A stretch of 64,000 nucleotides of DNA, taken from NCBI RefSeq assembly GCF_009792795.1, contig NZ_VKHQ01000004.1, positions 62,001-126,000 of the forward strand, given 5' to 3'. Position numbers and translations under genes: made by a program. Below, in pieces: positions 50,757-59,932 of the stretch. The notes under the pieces are model-generated. The model ran no database searches, was not told the origin of the DNA, and saw nothing but the letters and a program-made list of their open reading frames with translations. Position 1 is the first letter of the stretch. The number at the start of each line of letters is the position of its first letter. This DNA is from Cognatiluteimonas profundi. GTDB taxonomy: Bacteria; Pseudomonadota; Gammaproteobacteria; Xanthomonadales; Xanthomonadaceae.

Positions 50757-51064
50757 TGCCGCAAATAGCGTCCCCGACGGGCAGTGGATCACTTCTGCCG
50801 CCGGCAGCCTGTACGCCGTCCCTGGCATCCGGGCCCACGACTGTGGCCCGCTATCCCTCCCCCGACATCCCTGTTGCAGCGACCCGGATCAACCGGGCCA
50901 ATCCACCCACGTCCGTGTGAGTGCCAACCTCCCTGTCGGCGCACGCAGCATCCCGCGCGGCATGGAAATAGTGAAGACCCGGCGGGGGCGAAAAAGGTGA
51001 AGGATGATGGCCCTGGAGGTCTCGCAGGCCCCGTCTGCGTACACGTTGCCGCCGTATGGATACC

Positions 51065-51097
51065 GATAGCGGACGTATTGACTTGAATATCGCTATC
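51065..51097 (+). promoter_or_regulatory. Promoter with inverted repeat upstream of the XRE gene
   Basis: GATAGCG (51065-51071) and CGCTATC (51091-51097) flank a TTGACT (51078-51083) -35-like box, with a weak TTAATC -10 18 bases further on, 66-ish bases before the ATG. The arrangement suggests autoregulation by the XRE-type protein. Confidence 0.4.
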
Positions 51098-51162
51098 AGG
51101 GTTAATCCGAGTAGCCGGTCACGCTTCCATGGCCGCCAGCACCATGCCCAGGGGGAGGAGCC

Positions 51163-51603
51163 ATGCCATCGCAGTCCCGCATCCGGCTGGCCAGGCGCCA
51201 CGCCGGGCTGTCGCAAATGCAACTGGCCGACGCCGTCCACGTCCAGCGCAGCGCCGTGAGCCATTGGGAATCCAACCAGCCGAAGAATCCCAGCGTCACC
51301 CATTTGCGGGAGATCGCGCGGGTGACCGGCGTGCAATTCGAATGGCTGGCGACGGGGCGCGGGGGCATGGCCCTGTGCGACGACGTCCGGCTGGCGTCGG
51401 TTCCCACCGCCGATGCCCTGCTGGTGGACGAGCCCATCGAGTTGCGCCTGATGCGCGCGTTCCGGGCGGTGTCGGCATCGTCGCGGGTGTCGCTGGTGGA
51501 AATCGCCGAGCAGCTTGCCGCCAGTCGCACCGGGCGCCCGAAAGACGGCGCGGTGCGACTGGGTCCAGCCTCGTCCGGCGATCTCGGCGGATCGGGACAA
51601 TGA
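51163..51603 (+). CDS. XRE-family helix-turn-helix regulator
   Basis: A 146-residue cytoplasmic regulator. The N-terminal Cro/CI-type HTH occupies about residues 6-62 (RLARRHAGLSQMQLADAVHV then QRSAVSHWES). The C-terminal 80 residues, alanine/arginine/glycine-rich, are not a known ligand domain. A promoter palindrome about 66 bases upstream suggests autoregulation. Function of target genes unknown; cutA follows by 39 bases in the same direction. Confidence 0.8.
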   Translation: MPSQSRIRLARRHAGLSQMQLADAVHVQRSAVSHWESNQPKNPSVTHLREIARVTGVQFEWLATGRGGMALCDDVRLASVPTADALLVDEPIELRLMRAFRAVSASSRVSLVEIAEQLAASRTGRPKDGAVRLGPASSGDLGGSGQ

Positions 51604-51642
51604 GATCATGCGCACCCTGATCTGCTGGATCCCCCGACTGTC

Positions 51643-51966
51643 GTGACCGTGCTCGTCTGTTATTGCAGCTGCCCCGACCCGCTGAGCGCCGATCGCATCG
51701 CGCAGGCGCTCGTGGACGAACGCCTGGCGGCATGCGTCAACGTGGTCCCCGGCGTGCATTCGGTGTATCGCTGGCAAGGCGCCGTCGAGCGTGCCGACGA
51801 AGTGCTGCTCCTGGTCAAGACGACGAACGCGCGCCTGGAGGCGCTGACGGCGCGCGTGCGCAGCCTGCATCCGGATGAACTGCCGGAGCTGGTCGCAGTC
51901 GAAGTGGCCGGTGGTTCACCCGCTTACCTGGCCTGGGTCGCCCAACAGACCCGCCCCGGAGACTGA
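51643..51966 (+). CDS. cutA: CutA divalent-ion tolerance family protein
   Basis: A 107-residue trimer-forming CutA1 fold protein: MTVLVCYCSCPDPLSADRIAQ with the ACVNVVPGVHSVYRWQG and VLLLVKTTNARLEAL strands. Role is debated; the name reflects E. coli copper tolerance. Start is GTG at 51643; no better ATG is in frame. It precedes dsbD by four bases, and in many gammaproteobacteria cutA and dsbD are neighbours as here. Confidence 0.9.
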   Translation: MTVLVCYCSCPDPLSADRIAQALVDERLAACVNVVPGVHSVYRWQGAVERADEVLLLVKTTNARLEALTARVRSLHPDELPELVAVEVAGGSPAYLAWVAQQTRPGD

Positions 51967-51970
51967 TCGA

Positions 51971-54391
51971 ATGTCGTCATGGATGCCCAATGCGCCGGCG
52001 GCCCGCCGCGTGCGCGCCCTGCTGTCGGGCATGGTGCTGTGTTGTGCCTCGTTGCTGGGCACGGGCGCCCGCGCCGCCGTCGATCCCTCGCAACTGCTGC
52101 CGGTCGACCAGGTCTTCGTGCTCAGCGCGAGCGCGCCCTCCCGCGATCGGATCGAACTGCACTGGAAGATCGCCGACGGCTACTACCTGTATCGGCACCG
52201 GATCGGCGTGCAATCCATCGGCGACGGTTTCGCCGCCGATGCCTTGCAGTTGCCGCATGGCGACAAGCACCACGACGACTTCTTTGGCGACGTCGAGACC
52301 TTCCGCACGCAGCTGACGGCCGTGCAACCCGGCACCGCGGCCAGCGGCGCATCCACGGCGACGCTGCGCGTGAAATACCAGGGCTGCGCCGACGCTGGCG
52401 TCTGCTATCCGCCGCAGACGCGTACGCTGACGGTCGCATTGCCGGGCGCGGCTGCCGCGCGACCGGCGGCGGATGCCGCGACCGGCGATGCCAGCTTCGC
52501 CGCGCTGGGTCGCGCGCTCGGCGCCGGCGCGGCAACGCCGTCCGGCACCCTGCAGGCGGGCATGAGCGCTGCCCAGCCACTGCCGGCGGAGCAGGCGTTC
52601 GGCTTCGAGGCGATCGTCGGCGATGCCAACACCCTGCTGCTGCGTTTCACTCCCGCCAAGGGCTATTACCTGTATCGCGACAAGACCGCGCTGCGCCTGT
52701 CCGGTGGCAGCGGGATTGCGCTCGGCCAGCCGCGATGGCCGCAGGGCACGCTGCATCGCGACGAGCATTTCGGCAACGTCGTCGTCTATTTCGACCAGGT
52801 CGACGTGCCGCTGCCGCTGCGTCGCGCCGCATCCGGCCCAGTCGAGGTGACGCTGACCGCGACGTTCCAGGGCTGCCAGACCGGTGGCATCTGTTATCCG
52901 CCGATGGTGCGCAAGGTGTCGCTGGCGTTGCCTGCAGCGATCGCCGCGACGACTGCCGCGGCCGCTGCACCCCTGGCTGCCGATGGCGGCGCCGATGCCA
53001 ATGCCGCAACTGCCGCGCCGCAGCCAGCGGTCGCCGCTCCGACGCAGGCCGGCAAAGGCGCAATCGCCGCGGTCGCCGGCACACCGCTGCTTGCGGATAC
53101 CGGGCAATCCGAGGACAGCCGGCTGGCATCGGGGCTGGCCGGGTCCAACCGCTGGCTGACCTTGCTGGGGTTCTTTGGTGCGGGCCTGCTGCTGGCGTTC
53201 ACGCCCTGCGTGTTGCCGATGATCCCGATCCTGTCCGGGCTGATCGCTGGCCAGCGCACGCGGGTCGGCACCGGCGGCGCATTGCTGCTATCGCTGGTGT
53301 ACGTCGTGGCCAACGCGCTGGTGTTCACCGCTGCCGGCGTCGTCGCTGGCCTGCTGGGTGCCAACCTGCAGGCGGCGTTCCAGAATCCGTGGATCATCGC
53401 CGCGTTCGCGGCGCTGTTCGTGGCGCTGGCGCTGTCGTCGTTCGGCTTGTTCGAGCTGCAGTTGCCGATGGGCCTGCGCTCGCGGCTGGGTGCGATCACC
53501 GATCGGCAGCGCGGCGGCTCGCTGGCCGGGGTCGCGGCCATGGGGGCGCTGTCGGCGCTGATCGTCGGTCCCTGCGTCGCGCCGCCGCTGGCCGGCGCGG
53601 TGCTCTACATTGGCCAGAGCCACGATCCGGTGCTCGGCGGTGCCGCGCTGTTCCTGCTGGCGATGGGCATGGGCATGCCCTTGCTGGCCTTCGGCGCCGC
53701 TGCCGGACGCGGGATGCCGACCAGCGGGCCGTGGATGATGACGGTCCAGCGCGTGTTCGGCTTCCTCTTCCTCGGGCTGGCGATCTGGATGTTGTCGCGC
53801 ATCGTGCCGGCCGTGGTCGCGCTGGGGCTGTGGGGATTGCTGGCGCTGGCCGTGGCCGCCTGGGCCTCGACCGTGGCGACGTCGACATCGCGTGCGCGCT
53901 GGCTCGCCCGGTTCGCGGCGCTGGTGCTGGCGGTCGTCGGCGCGGCACAGCTGCTGGGCGCGCTGGGTGGCGGCAGCGATCCGCTGCAGCCGCTGGCGGG
54001 CGCGTTCGGTTCGCGCCTGCCGGCGACCGGCCTGGCGTTCCGCACCATCAAATCCTCCGCCGACCTGGACCGCGAGATCGCGGCCGCCGCCGCCGCCGGC
54101 AAGCCGCTGATGTTCGACTTCTATGCCGACTGGTGCGTGAGCTGCAAGGAAATGGAGAAGTACACCTTCACCGATCCGTCGGTGCACGCGGCCCTGGCCG
54201 ACTTCGTGCTGCTCAAGGCGGATGTCACCGCGAATGACGCGACCGACCAGGCATTGATGCAGCGCTTCGGCATCATCGGCCCGCCCGCCACGCTGTTCTT
54301 CGGGAACGGCGCCGAACAGCGCGGCCTGCGACTGGTCGGCTACGAGGCCACGGCGCCGTTCGTTGCCCGCGTCCGCCGCGTGGCGCGATGA
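51971..54391 (+). CDS. dsbD: Thiol:disulfide interchange protein DsbD with duplicated N-terminal domain
   Basis: Transfers electrons from cytoplasmic thioredoxin across the inner membrane to periplasmic disulfide isomerases. The 806-residue protein is much longer than the 565 of E. coli. It has signal peptide (1-35), then two tandem DsbD-alpha-type periplasmic domains: first with C139/C145 (GCADAGVCYPP), second with C302/C308 (GCQTGGICYPP), both preceded by an FGDVE/FGNVV motif. The membrane beta domain has C413 (TPCVLPM) and C535 (GPCVAPP), and the C-terminal gamma thioredoxin domain has W-C722-V-S-C725. Start ATG 51971; four-base gap from cutA; overlaps the TlpA-like gene. Confidence 0.94.
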   Translation: MSSWMPNAPAARRVRALLSGMVLCCASLLGTGARAAVDPSQLLPVDQVFVLSASAPSRDRIELHWKIADGYYLYRHRIGVQSIGDGFAADALQLPHGDKHHDDFFGDVETFRTQLTAVQPGTAASGASTATLRVKYQGCADAGVCYPPQTRTLTVALPGAAAARPAADAATGDASFAALGRALGAGAATPSGTLQAGMSAAQPLPAEQAFGFEAIVGDANTLLLRFTPAKGYYLYRDKTALRLSGGSGIALGQPRWPQGTLHRDEHFGNVVVYFDQVDVPLPLRRAASGPVEVTLTATFQGCQTGGICYPPMVRKVSLALPAAIAATTAAAAAPLAADGGADANAATAAPQPAVAAPTQAGKGAIAAVAGTPLLADTGQSEDSRLASGLAGSNRWLTLLGFFGAGLLLAFTPCVLPMIPILSGLIAGQRTRVGTGGALLLSLVYVVANALVFTAAGVVAGLLGANLQAAFQNPWIIAAFAALFVALALSSFGLFELQLPMGLRSRLGAITDRQRGGSLAGVAAMGALSALIVGPCVAPPLAGAVLYIGQSHDPVLGGAALFLLAMGMGMPLLAFGAAAGRGMPTSGPWMMTVQRVFGFLFLGLAIWMLSRIVPAVVALGLWGLLALAVAAWASTVATSTSRARWLARFAALVLAVVGAAQLLGALGGGSDPLQPLAGAFGSRLPATGLAFRTIKSSADLDREIAAAAAAGKPLMFDFYADWCVSCKEMEKYTFTDPSVHAALADFVLLKADVTANDATDQALMQRFGIIGPPATLFFGNGAEQRGLRLVGYEATAPFVARVRRVAR

Positions 54392-54984
54392 GGCCAACCG
54401 CCCGGATCCTGCTGGTCGCCGTGGTCGCGGGGGGCCTGGGCCTGACGGCCAGCCTGCTGACCACCGGTCCCGGCCCCTTGCTGCGCAGCGAGCTGGGCCA
54501 ACGCGCGCTGGGGGCATTGCTGGCCGCACGTGCGCCGGAACCGGCCGCGGGCACCGTGGTGGCCAAGCCAGGCGAGCCCCTCCCGGCCATGACCCTGCCC
54601 GACCTGCGCGGCCAACCGGTCTCCCTGCCGACGGCCTATGCCGGGCGTCCGTTGCTGATCAACCTGTGGGCATCATGGTGCGGCCCCTGCGCCAGCGAAA
54701 TGCCCGAATTGCAACGCTTCTCTCGACAACAGGCAGCCAATGGCGTGCAAGTGGTCGGCATCGCGCTCGACGATCCCGCCGCCGTGAAGGCCTTCGTCAA
54801 GCGCCTCGGCGTGAGCTATCCCGTGCTGCTGGACGCGCCCGGCCCAGCCGATGCCGGGGTGCGGCTGGGCAATCCAGCCGGCGTGCTGCCGTATACCGTA
54901 CTGGTTTCCCCGCAGGGGATACTGCTGAAGCAGCGGATCGGCCCGTTCGGTCCCGGCGAAGTAGCGACCTGGGCAGCGCCGTGA
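54388..54984 (+). CDS. TlpA/ResA-type membrane-anchored thioredoxin
   Basis: A 198-residue periplasmic thioredoxin-like oxidoreductase with one N-terminal membrane anchor (ILLVAVVAGGLGLTASLLTT). The redox motif is W-C98-G-P-C101 (INLWASWCGPC), within a TlpA/ResA/DsbE-like fold. It probably works with DsbD, whose stop it overlaps by four bases (ATGA at 54388), in cytochrome c maturation or periplasmic disulfide reduction. Confidence 0.88.
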   Translation: MRPTARILLVAVVAGGLGLTASLLTTGPGPLLRSELGQRALGALLAARAPEPAAGTVVAKPGEPLPAMTLPDLRGQPVSLPTAYAGRPLLINLWASWCGPCASEMPELQRFSRQQAANGVQVVGIALDDPAAVKAFVKRLGVSYPVLLDAPGPADAGVRLGNPAGVLPYTVLVSPQGILLKQRIGPFGPGEVATWAAP

Positions 54985-55083
54985 ACCCACGGCGGACAAT
55001 CGCCTAAAACCCGGCAACGTCGTCGAACTGGACACCATCGCCGGGGTCACGCAGACTGCGCGTCCCCCGCCCGGTGTCGACGG

Positions 55084-55581
55084 ATGGCCAAGCTGCTGGT
55101 CCTGCACGGTCCCAACCTCAACCTGCTCGGCACACGCGAGCCGGCGGTGTACGGCCACACCTCGCTGGACGCCATCGATACAGATCTGCGCAGCCGCGCC
55201 GAATCGGCCGGGCATGCGCTGGAGAGCTTCCAGTCCAATGCAGAGGCTGCCCTGGTCGACCGTGTGCAGGCCGCGCGCAACGACGGCACCGCCTTCATCG
55301 TGATCAATCCGGCGGCATTCACCCACACGTCGATTGCGCTGCGCGACGCACTGGCAGCCGTTGCCGTGCCCTTCATCGAAGTGCACCTGTCCAATCCGCA
55401 CGCCCGCGAGCCATTCCGGCACACCAGCTATTTCAGCGACCTTGCCCTCGGCGTCGTCAGCGGTTTCGGCGCCGACAGTTACCGCTACGCCCTCGACGCC
55501 GCGCTCGCCCGGATCGACCAGCCGGCCGCGATCCAACCTGGTGCGCTGCCGCGTCAGCACACCCCCGAATCCACTTCCTGA
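55084..55581 (+). CDS. aroQ: 3-dehydroquinate dehydratase, type II
   Basis: Third step of the shikimate pathway in the cytoplasm, dodecameric type II enzyme. The 165-residue protein has catalytic R18 and Y23 (GTREPAVYG), N75 ([11 protein letters not shown]), H81 and H101 ([11 protein letters not shown]), and R112. Start ATG 55084. It precedes accB by 12 bases, so aroQ-accB-accC are likely one operon, as in many gammaproteobacteria. Confidence 0.96.
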   Translation: MAKLLVLHGPNLNLLGTREPAVYGHTSLDAIDTDLRSRAESAGHALESFQSNAEAALVDRVQAARNDGTAFIVINPAAFTHTSIALRDALAAVAVPFIEVHLSNPHAREPFRHTSYFSDLALGVVSGFGADSYRYALDAALARIDQPAAIQPGALPRQHTPESTS

Positions 55582-55593
55582 AGAGAACCCCGA

Positions 55594-56076
55594 ATGGATC
55601 TTCGCAAGATCAAGAAGCTGATCGACCTGCTCGAGGAATCCAACCTCGCCGAAATCGAGATCAAGGAAGGCGAGGAATCCGTGCGCCTGGCCCGCACGCC
55701 GCGCGGCGCCTACGCCCCGGCGCCGGCCATGTATGCCGCGCCACCGGCACCGGCCGCGCACGCCGCGCCGAGCATGCCGATGCAGTCGCCGACCGAAGCG
55801 GCGACCGGCGGGCAGTCCAAGGCAGCGTCGGACCTGCCCGATGGCGACATCGTGCGGGCACCGATGGTCGGCACGTTCTACACCTCGCCGGCGCCGGACA
55901 AGCCGGCCTTCGTCAGCGTCGGCCAGGCGGTCAAGGCCGGCGACACCCTGGGCATCATCGAGGCGATGAAGATGTTCAATCCCATCGAGGCCGAGGTGTC
56001 CGGCACCGTGCTCAAGGTGCTGGCCGAAAGCGGCCAGCCGGTCGAATTCGACCAGCCGTTGTTCGTGATCGGGTGA
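55594..56076 (+). CDS. accB: Biotin carboxyl carrier protein of acetyl-CoA carboxylase
   Basis: Carries biotin for the carboxylase that makes malonyl-CoA. The 160-residue protein starts [18 protein letters not shown], has a long Ala/Pro-rich linker, and a C-terminal biotinyl domain with the biotinylation motif EAMKM; Lys126 is the attachment site, in [10 protein letters not shown]. Twelve bases after aroQ and 90 before accC. Standard length. Confidence 0.97.
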   Translation: MDLRKIKKLIDLLEESNLAEIEIKEGEESVRLARTPRGAYAPAPAMYAAPPAPAAHAAPSMPMQSPTEAATGGQSKAASDLPDGDIVRAPMVGTFYTSPAPDKPAFVSVGQAVKAGDTLGIIEAMKMFNPIEAEVSGTVLKVLAESGQPVEFDQPLFVIG

Positions 56077-56166
56077 GCGGGGCTTTCGAGCGGCGCCTGC
56101 CGCGAGCCCGCGAACGCACGCCGGCATGCAAGCCGGCGGGCCGGACAACTCTTATGGAATCAAACC

Positions 56167-57534
56167 ATGCTGGATAAAGTCGTCATCGCCAACCGCGGCG
56201 AGATCGCGCTGCGCATCCTGCGCGCGTGCCACGCGCTGGGCATCCGCACGGTCGCCGTGCATTCCACCGTCGACCGCAACCTCAAGCACGTCGCGATGGC
56301 CGACGAGTCGGTCTGCATCGGTCCGGCGCCCTCGTCGGAAAGCTATCTCAACATGGCGTCGATCATCGCCGCGGCGGAAGTCACCGACGCGCAGGCGATC
56401 CATCCGGGCTACGGCTTCCTCAGCGAGAACGCGGATTTCGCCGAGCGCGTGGAGCAGTCGGGTTTCGTCTTCATCGGGCCGCGCGCGGAGACCATCCGCC
56501 TGATGGGCGACAAGGTCGAGGCCATCCGCGCGATGAAGGAAGCCGGCGTGCCCTGCGTTCCCGGCAGCGGCGGCCCGCTGGGGGACGACACCGGCACCAA
56601 CATCGAGATCGCACGGACGATCGGTTACCCGGTCATCGTCAAGGCGGCCGGTGGCGGTGGCGGCCGCGGCATGCGCGTGGTGCATACCGAGGCCGCGCTG
56701 GCCACGGCGATCGCGACCACCAAGCAGGAAGCCAAGGCCGCGTTCGGCAACGACATGGTCTACATGGAGAAATTCCTGGAGAACCCGCGCCACGTCGAGA
56801 TCCAGGTGCTGGCGGACGGCCAGGGCAACGCGATCCACCTGGGCGAGCGCGACTGCTCCATGCAGCGCCGCCACCAGAAGGTCGTCGAGGAAGCGCCCGC
56901 GCCCGGCATCACGCCGGAGCAGCGTGCGGCGATCGGCAAGGTCTGCGTCGACGCCTGCATCCGCATCGGTTATCGCGGTGCGGGCACCTTCGAGTTCCTG
57001 TACGAGAACGGCCACTTCTATTTCATCGAGATGAACACCCGCATCCAGGTCGAACATCCGGTCACCGAAATGATCACCGGCGTCGACCTGGTCCGCGAGC
57101 AACTGATGATCGCCGCCGGCCTGCCGCTGTCGCTCAAGCAGAGCGACATCGTGATCGACGGCCATGCGATCGAGTGCCGCATCAATGCCGAGGACCCGGA
57201 TACCTTCATGCCGTCGCCCGGCCTGATCCAGCACTTCCACGCGCCCGGCGGTCCCGGCGTGCGCGTGGACTCGCACATCTACGAAGGCTATCGGGTGCCG
57301 CCCAACTACGATTCGATGATCGGCAAGCTCATCGTCCATGGCGCCGACCGGCAGCAGGCGATCGCCCGCATGCGCGTCGCGTTGAGCGAACTGGTGGTCG
57401 ACGGCATCAAGACCAACATCCCGCTGCAGCAGCGCATCCTGTCCGACAGCGGCTTCCAGCAGGGCGGGCAGAACATCCACTACCTCGAAAAACGCCTCGC
57501 GGAGCGCAAAGAGAAATCCTTGTCGATCGTCTGA
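56167..57534 (+). CDS. accC: Biotin carboxylase subunit of acetyl-CoA carboxylase
   Basis: ATP-grasp biotin carboxylase, 455 residues. N-terminal [20 protein letters not shown], glycine-rich ATP loop [14 protein letters not shown] near residues 159-172, and the carboxylase signature [17 protein letters not shown]. 90 bases after accB and one base before prmA (stop 57534, start 57536). Confidence 0.98.
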   Translation: MLDKVVIANRGEIALRILRACHALGIRTVAVHSTVDRNLKHVAMADESVCIGPAPSSESYLNMASIIAAAEVTDAQAIHPGYGFLSENADFAERVEQSGFVFIGPRAETIRLMGDKVEAIRAMKEAGVPCVPGSGGPLGDDTGTNIEIARTIGYPVIVKAAGGGGGRGMRVVHTEAALATAIATTKQEAKAAFGNDMVYMEKFLENPRHVEIQVLADGQGNAIHLGERDCSMQRRHQKVVEEAPAPGITPEQRAAIGKVCVDACIRIGYRGAGTFEFLYENGHFYFIEMNTRIQVEHPVTEMITGVDLVREQLMIAAGLPLSLKQSDIVIDGHAIECRINAEDPDTFMPSPGLIQHFHAPGGPGVRVDSHIYEGYRVPPNYDSMIGKLIVHGADRQQAIARMRVALSELVVDGIKTNIPLQQRILSDSGFQQGGQNIHYLEKRLAERKEKSLSIV

Positions 57535-57535
57535 C

Positions 57536-58456
57536 ATGCCCTTCCTCGAACTCATCGTCCCCTGCGGCAAGGCGGAGCAGGCGCGCTACGAACACGCGCT
57601 GGAAGACCTCGGCGCCCTCGCTGTGACGTTGCTCGACGCCGATGCCGACAGCAGCAACGAACACGCCATCCTCGAGCCCGGGGTCGGCGAGACGCCGCTG
57701 TGGGACGCGCTGACGCTCAGCGCCCTGTTCGCGCATGACACCGATGCGTTGTCGCTGCTCGCCGCGCTGGAGGCGTTCGACGGTGGGCTGGACTGGTCGC
57801 AGGCCCGACTGCGTGCGGTCGCCGACCAGGACTGGGAACGCGTCTGGATGGACCAGTACGTGCCACTGCATTTCGGCAAGCGCACCTGGATCGTGCCCTG
57901 GAACCAGCCGTTGCCCGACGACGCAAACAACACCGATGCGGCGGTGGTGCGACTGGATCCGGGTCTGGCATTCGGCTCGGGCACGCACCCCACGACGTCG
58001 CTCTGCCTGCAGTGGCTGGACGCCATCGCCTACGAAGGCGGCCTCGCCGGGGCAACGGTGCTCGATTTCGGCTGCGGCTCGGGCATCCTCGCACTGGCCG
58101 CGCTCAAGCTCGGCGCGGCGGGCGCGGTGGCCGTCGACAACGACCCGCAGGCGCTGATCGCCACGCGTGACAACGCCGAGCGCAACGGTGTCGCGGACCG
58201 CTTGACCGTTGCCGCCGCCGACCAGGAAGTCCCTGCGCGCTATCCGGTGGTGGTGGCCAACATCCTGGCGTCCGCGCTGGATCGCCTTGCCGATACGCTG
58301 GCCGCACGCGTGCAGCCCGGCGGATGCATCGCGCTGTCCGGCATCCTGTTCGGGCAGGAAGACGCGCTGCTGGCGCGCTACGCAGCCTGGTTCGACGACT
58401 TGCAGGTGGTGCGCGAGGACGACTGGGTCCGCATCGACGGACGCCGTCGCGACTGA
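57536..58456 (+). CDS. prmA: Ribosomal protein L11 methyltransferase
   Basis: SAM-dependent trimethylation of ribosomal protein L11. The 306-residue protein has an N-terminal L11-binding domain ([10 protein letters not shown]) and a methyltransferase domain with V175LDFGCGSG183 as motif I, and the [12 protein letters not shown] segment typical of PrmA before it, plus the NPPY-like motif [12 protein letters not shown]. It begins one base after accC. Confidence 0.96.
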   Translation: MPFLELIVPCGKAEQARYEHALEDLGALAVTLLDADADSSNEHAILEPGVGETPLWDALTLSALFAHDTDALSLLAALEAFDGGLDWSQARLRAVADQDWERVWMDQYVPLHFGKRTWIVPWNQPLPDDANNTDAAVVRLDPGLAFGSGTHPTTSLCLQWLDAIAYEGGLAGATVLDFGCGSGILALAALKLGAAGAVAVDNDPQALIATRDNAERNGVADRLTVAAADQEVPARYPVVVANILASALDRLADTLAARVQPGGCIALSGILFGQEDALLARYAAWFDDLQVVREDDWVRIDGRRRD

Positions 58457-58492
58457 CGCGGATTGGCGCGCGCGCCGTGCTTGAATAGACCG

Positions 58493-59419
58493 ATGTTCGT
58501 CCTCTGCCCGCACTGTCAGTTCCTCGTTGGCCTGGAGCCCGGCAACGAGCTACCCCCCGAACGCTGCCCGCGTTGCCGGCAGCCGCTGCAGGCTGCGCCC
58601 GCGCCTGGGCTTGCGTCCGTGCCTGGGGAAATCCTGCCGCCGATGCCCGTGCCTGAGCCGGAGGTGGCGTGCGCCCCGCCCGCGGACGACGCGCCGATTG
58701 CCGAACCGGTCGAACCCGCCCCGGAAGCGACAGCCGACGACTTGGCGATGGCGGAGCAGCGCGACGAGGCCGCTGCCGCAGCCGCGACACGACTTGCGGC
58801 CGAATTGCCCGTCGCGCCCGGCAGCGAGCAGTTGATCGACGACGACGTCGTTGCATCCACATCGGTTGTCGATGATCCATCGGCAGCGATCGTTCCGGCC
58901 ATCCCCGCTCCGCGAAGCGGGCGGTCGCGCACCTGGCGGCCACCCGCCGCCGCGAGGCGCTGGATCATGCTGGCCAGCATCCCGGCGCTGCTGGTCCTGC
59001 TGGCATTGCAGTCGCTGCTGTCCGATCGCGCGCGCCTCGCCGCCGATGCGCGATGGCGGCCCGTGGTGGCCGCAGTCTGCGGCGTGCTGCGCTGCGAGCT
59101 GCCGCCGTGGCACGAGCCTGGAGCATTCACGCTGCTCGATCGCGATGTGCGGCCGGATCCGGCCAGGCCGGGCGTGTTGCGCGTCACCGCGGTGTTCCGC
59201 AACGACGCACGCTGGGCGCAACCATTTCCATCGTTGCTGCTGACCTTGTCCGATGCCGACGGCCGCATCGCCGGCGCGCGCTTGTTCACGCCCGGCGAGT
59301 ACCTGGGTGACGCGCCGCATACGCAAAAAGGACTGGGCAGCGGACAGAGCGCACGCGTCACGCTGGACGTCGTCGAGCCCCCGCAGGGCGTCGTCGCATT
59401 CACCTTTGACCTGCGTTGA
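58493..59419 (+). CDS. Zinc-ribbon and DUF3426 domain membrane protein
   Basis: A 308-residue protein with an N-terminal zinc ribbon (C5, C8, C25, C28: MFVLCPHCQF and PERCPRCRQ), a long Ala/Pro/acidic linker, one membrane helix at ~157-176 (RRWIMLASIPALLVLLALQ), and a C-terminal DUF3426 domain (FTLLDRDVRPDPARPGVLRVTAVFRN, FPSLLLTLSDADGR). MJ0042-type zinc finger and DUF3426 are commonly coupled in this order between prmA and fis in betaproteobacteria and xanthomonads. Function unknown. Confidence 0.85.
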   Translation: MFVLCPHCQFLVGLEPGNELPPERCPRCRQPLQAAPAPGLASVPGEILPPMPVPEPEVACAPPADDAPIAEPVEPAPEATADDLAMAEQRDEAAAAAATRLAAELPVAPGSEQLIDDDVVASTSVVDDPSAAIVPAIPAPRSGRSRTWRPPAAARRWIMLASIPALLVLLALQSLLSDRARLAADARWRPVVAAVCGVLRCELPPWHEPGAFTLLDRDVRPDPARPGVLRVTAVFRNDARWAQPFPSLLLTLSDADGRIAGARLFTPGEYLGDAPHTQKGLGSGQSARVTLDVVEPPQGVVAFTFDLR

Positions 59420-59519
59420 ATTTCAGTGACCCGGCATTGGCGCGGGCGCCGACCCCGCGCTAGACTCGCTCCCCCGTCATGCACTGGCGGTGTGTCGCAC
59501 GCTGCATTGGGGACCCTCG

Positions 59520-59801
59520 TTGAATTCCGCCGACCGATCCGATTCCATCGGCAATCCGAATCGCGCCAGCGCGCGGGCACCGTTGCGCGAGCACGTGGCC
59601 ACTTCGGTCCGCCGCTACCTGCGCGACCTCGATGGATCGTCGGCCGACGACCTCTACGAAATCGCCCTGCGCGAACTCGAGATCCCGCTGTTCGCCGAAG
59701 TGCTGAACCATTGCGACGGCAACCAGAGCCGCGCCGCGGCGATGCTCGGCATCCACCGCGCAACCCTGCGCAAGAAACTGCGGGATTACGGCATCGCCTG
59801 A
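59520..59801 (+). CDS. fis: DNA-binding protein Fis
   Basis: Nucleoid-associated transcriptional regulator, ~93 residues. The C-terminal helix-turn-helix is [34 protein letters not shown], characteristic of Fis; the N-terminal beta-hairpin and dimer helices include [19 protein letters not shown]. No ATG fits. TTG at 59520 is used because GGGGA is seven bases before it and the length agrees with Fis; an in-frame GTG at 59490 would add ten residues. Between the zinc-ribbon protein and purH. Confidence 0.9.
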   Translation: MNSADRSDSIGNPNRASARAPLREHVATSVRRYLRDLDGSSADDLYEIALRELEIPLFAEVLNHCDGNQSRAAAMLGIHRATLRKKLRDYGIA

Positions 59802-59896
59802 GGGCCGGGGTTCAAGAACGCCCGCACGCGGGTCCCGTTTGCGCGCGGCGGCGCGCCGGACTTTCGAGCCATACGCCTGCGATCGCGGCGCCCCGC

Positions 59897-59902
59897 TATA
59901 AT
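59897..59902 (+). promoter_or_regulatory. -10-like TATAAT ahead of purH
   Basis: A perfect TATAAT at 59897-59902, 31 bases before the purH ATG, in otherwise GC-rich sequence. No convincing -35 17 bases upstream. Confidence 0.45.
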
Positions 59903-59932
59903 TCGCGGCCCTCGCCGACCCCCGACTCCCGC

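Larger units (their letters stand above)
50605..51162. other. 558-base gap: hairpin and regulator promoter, no convincing gene
   Basis: No reading frame here looks conserved on either strand. It holds the long hairpin 50725-50756 and the XRE promoter region 51065-51097. The rest is GC-rich filler. A short, unrecognised RNA cannot be excluded because the hairpin has no gene next to it. Confidence 0.5.

Noticed and set aside
50545..51086. Small plus and minus frames in the groS-XRE gap
   Set aside because: Low-complexity proline/arginine sequence and no ribosome site; treated as gap without gene.
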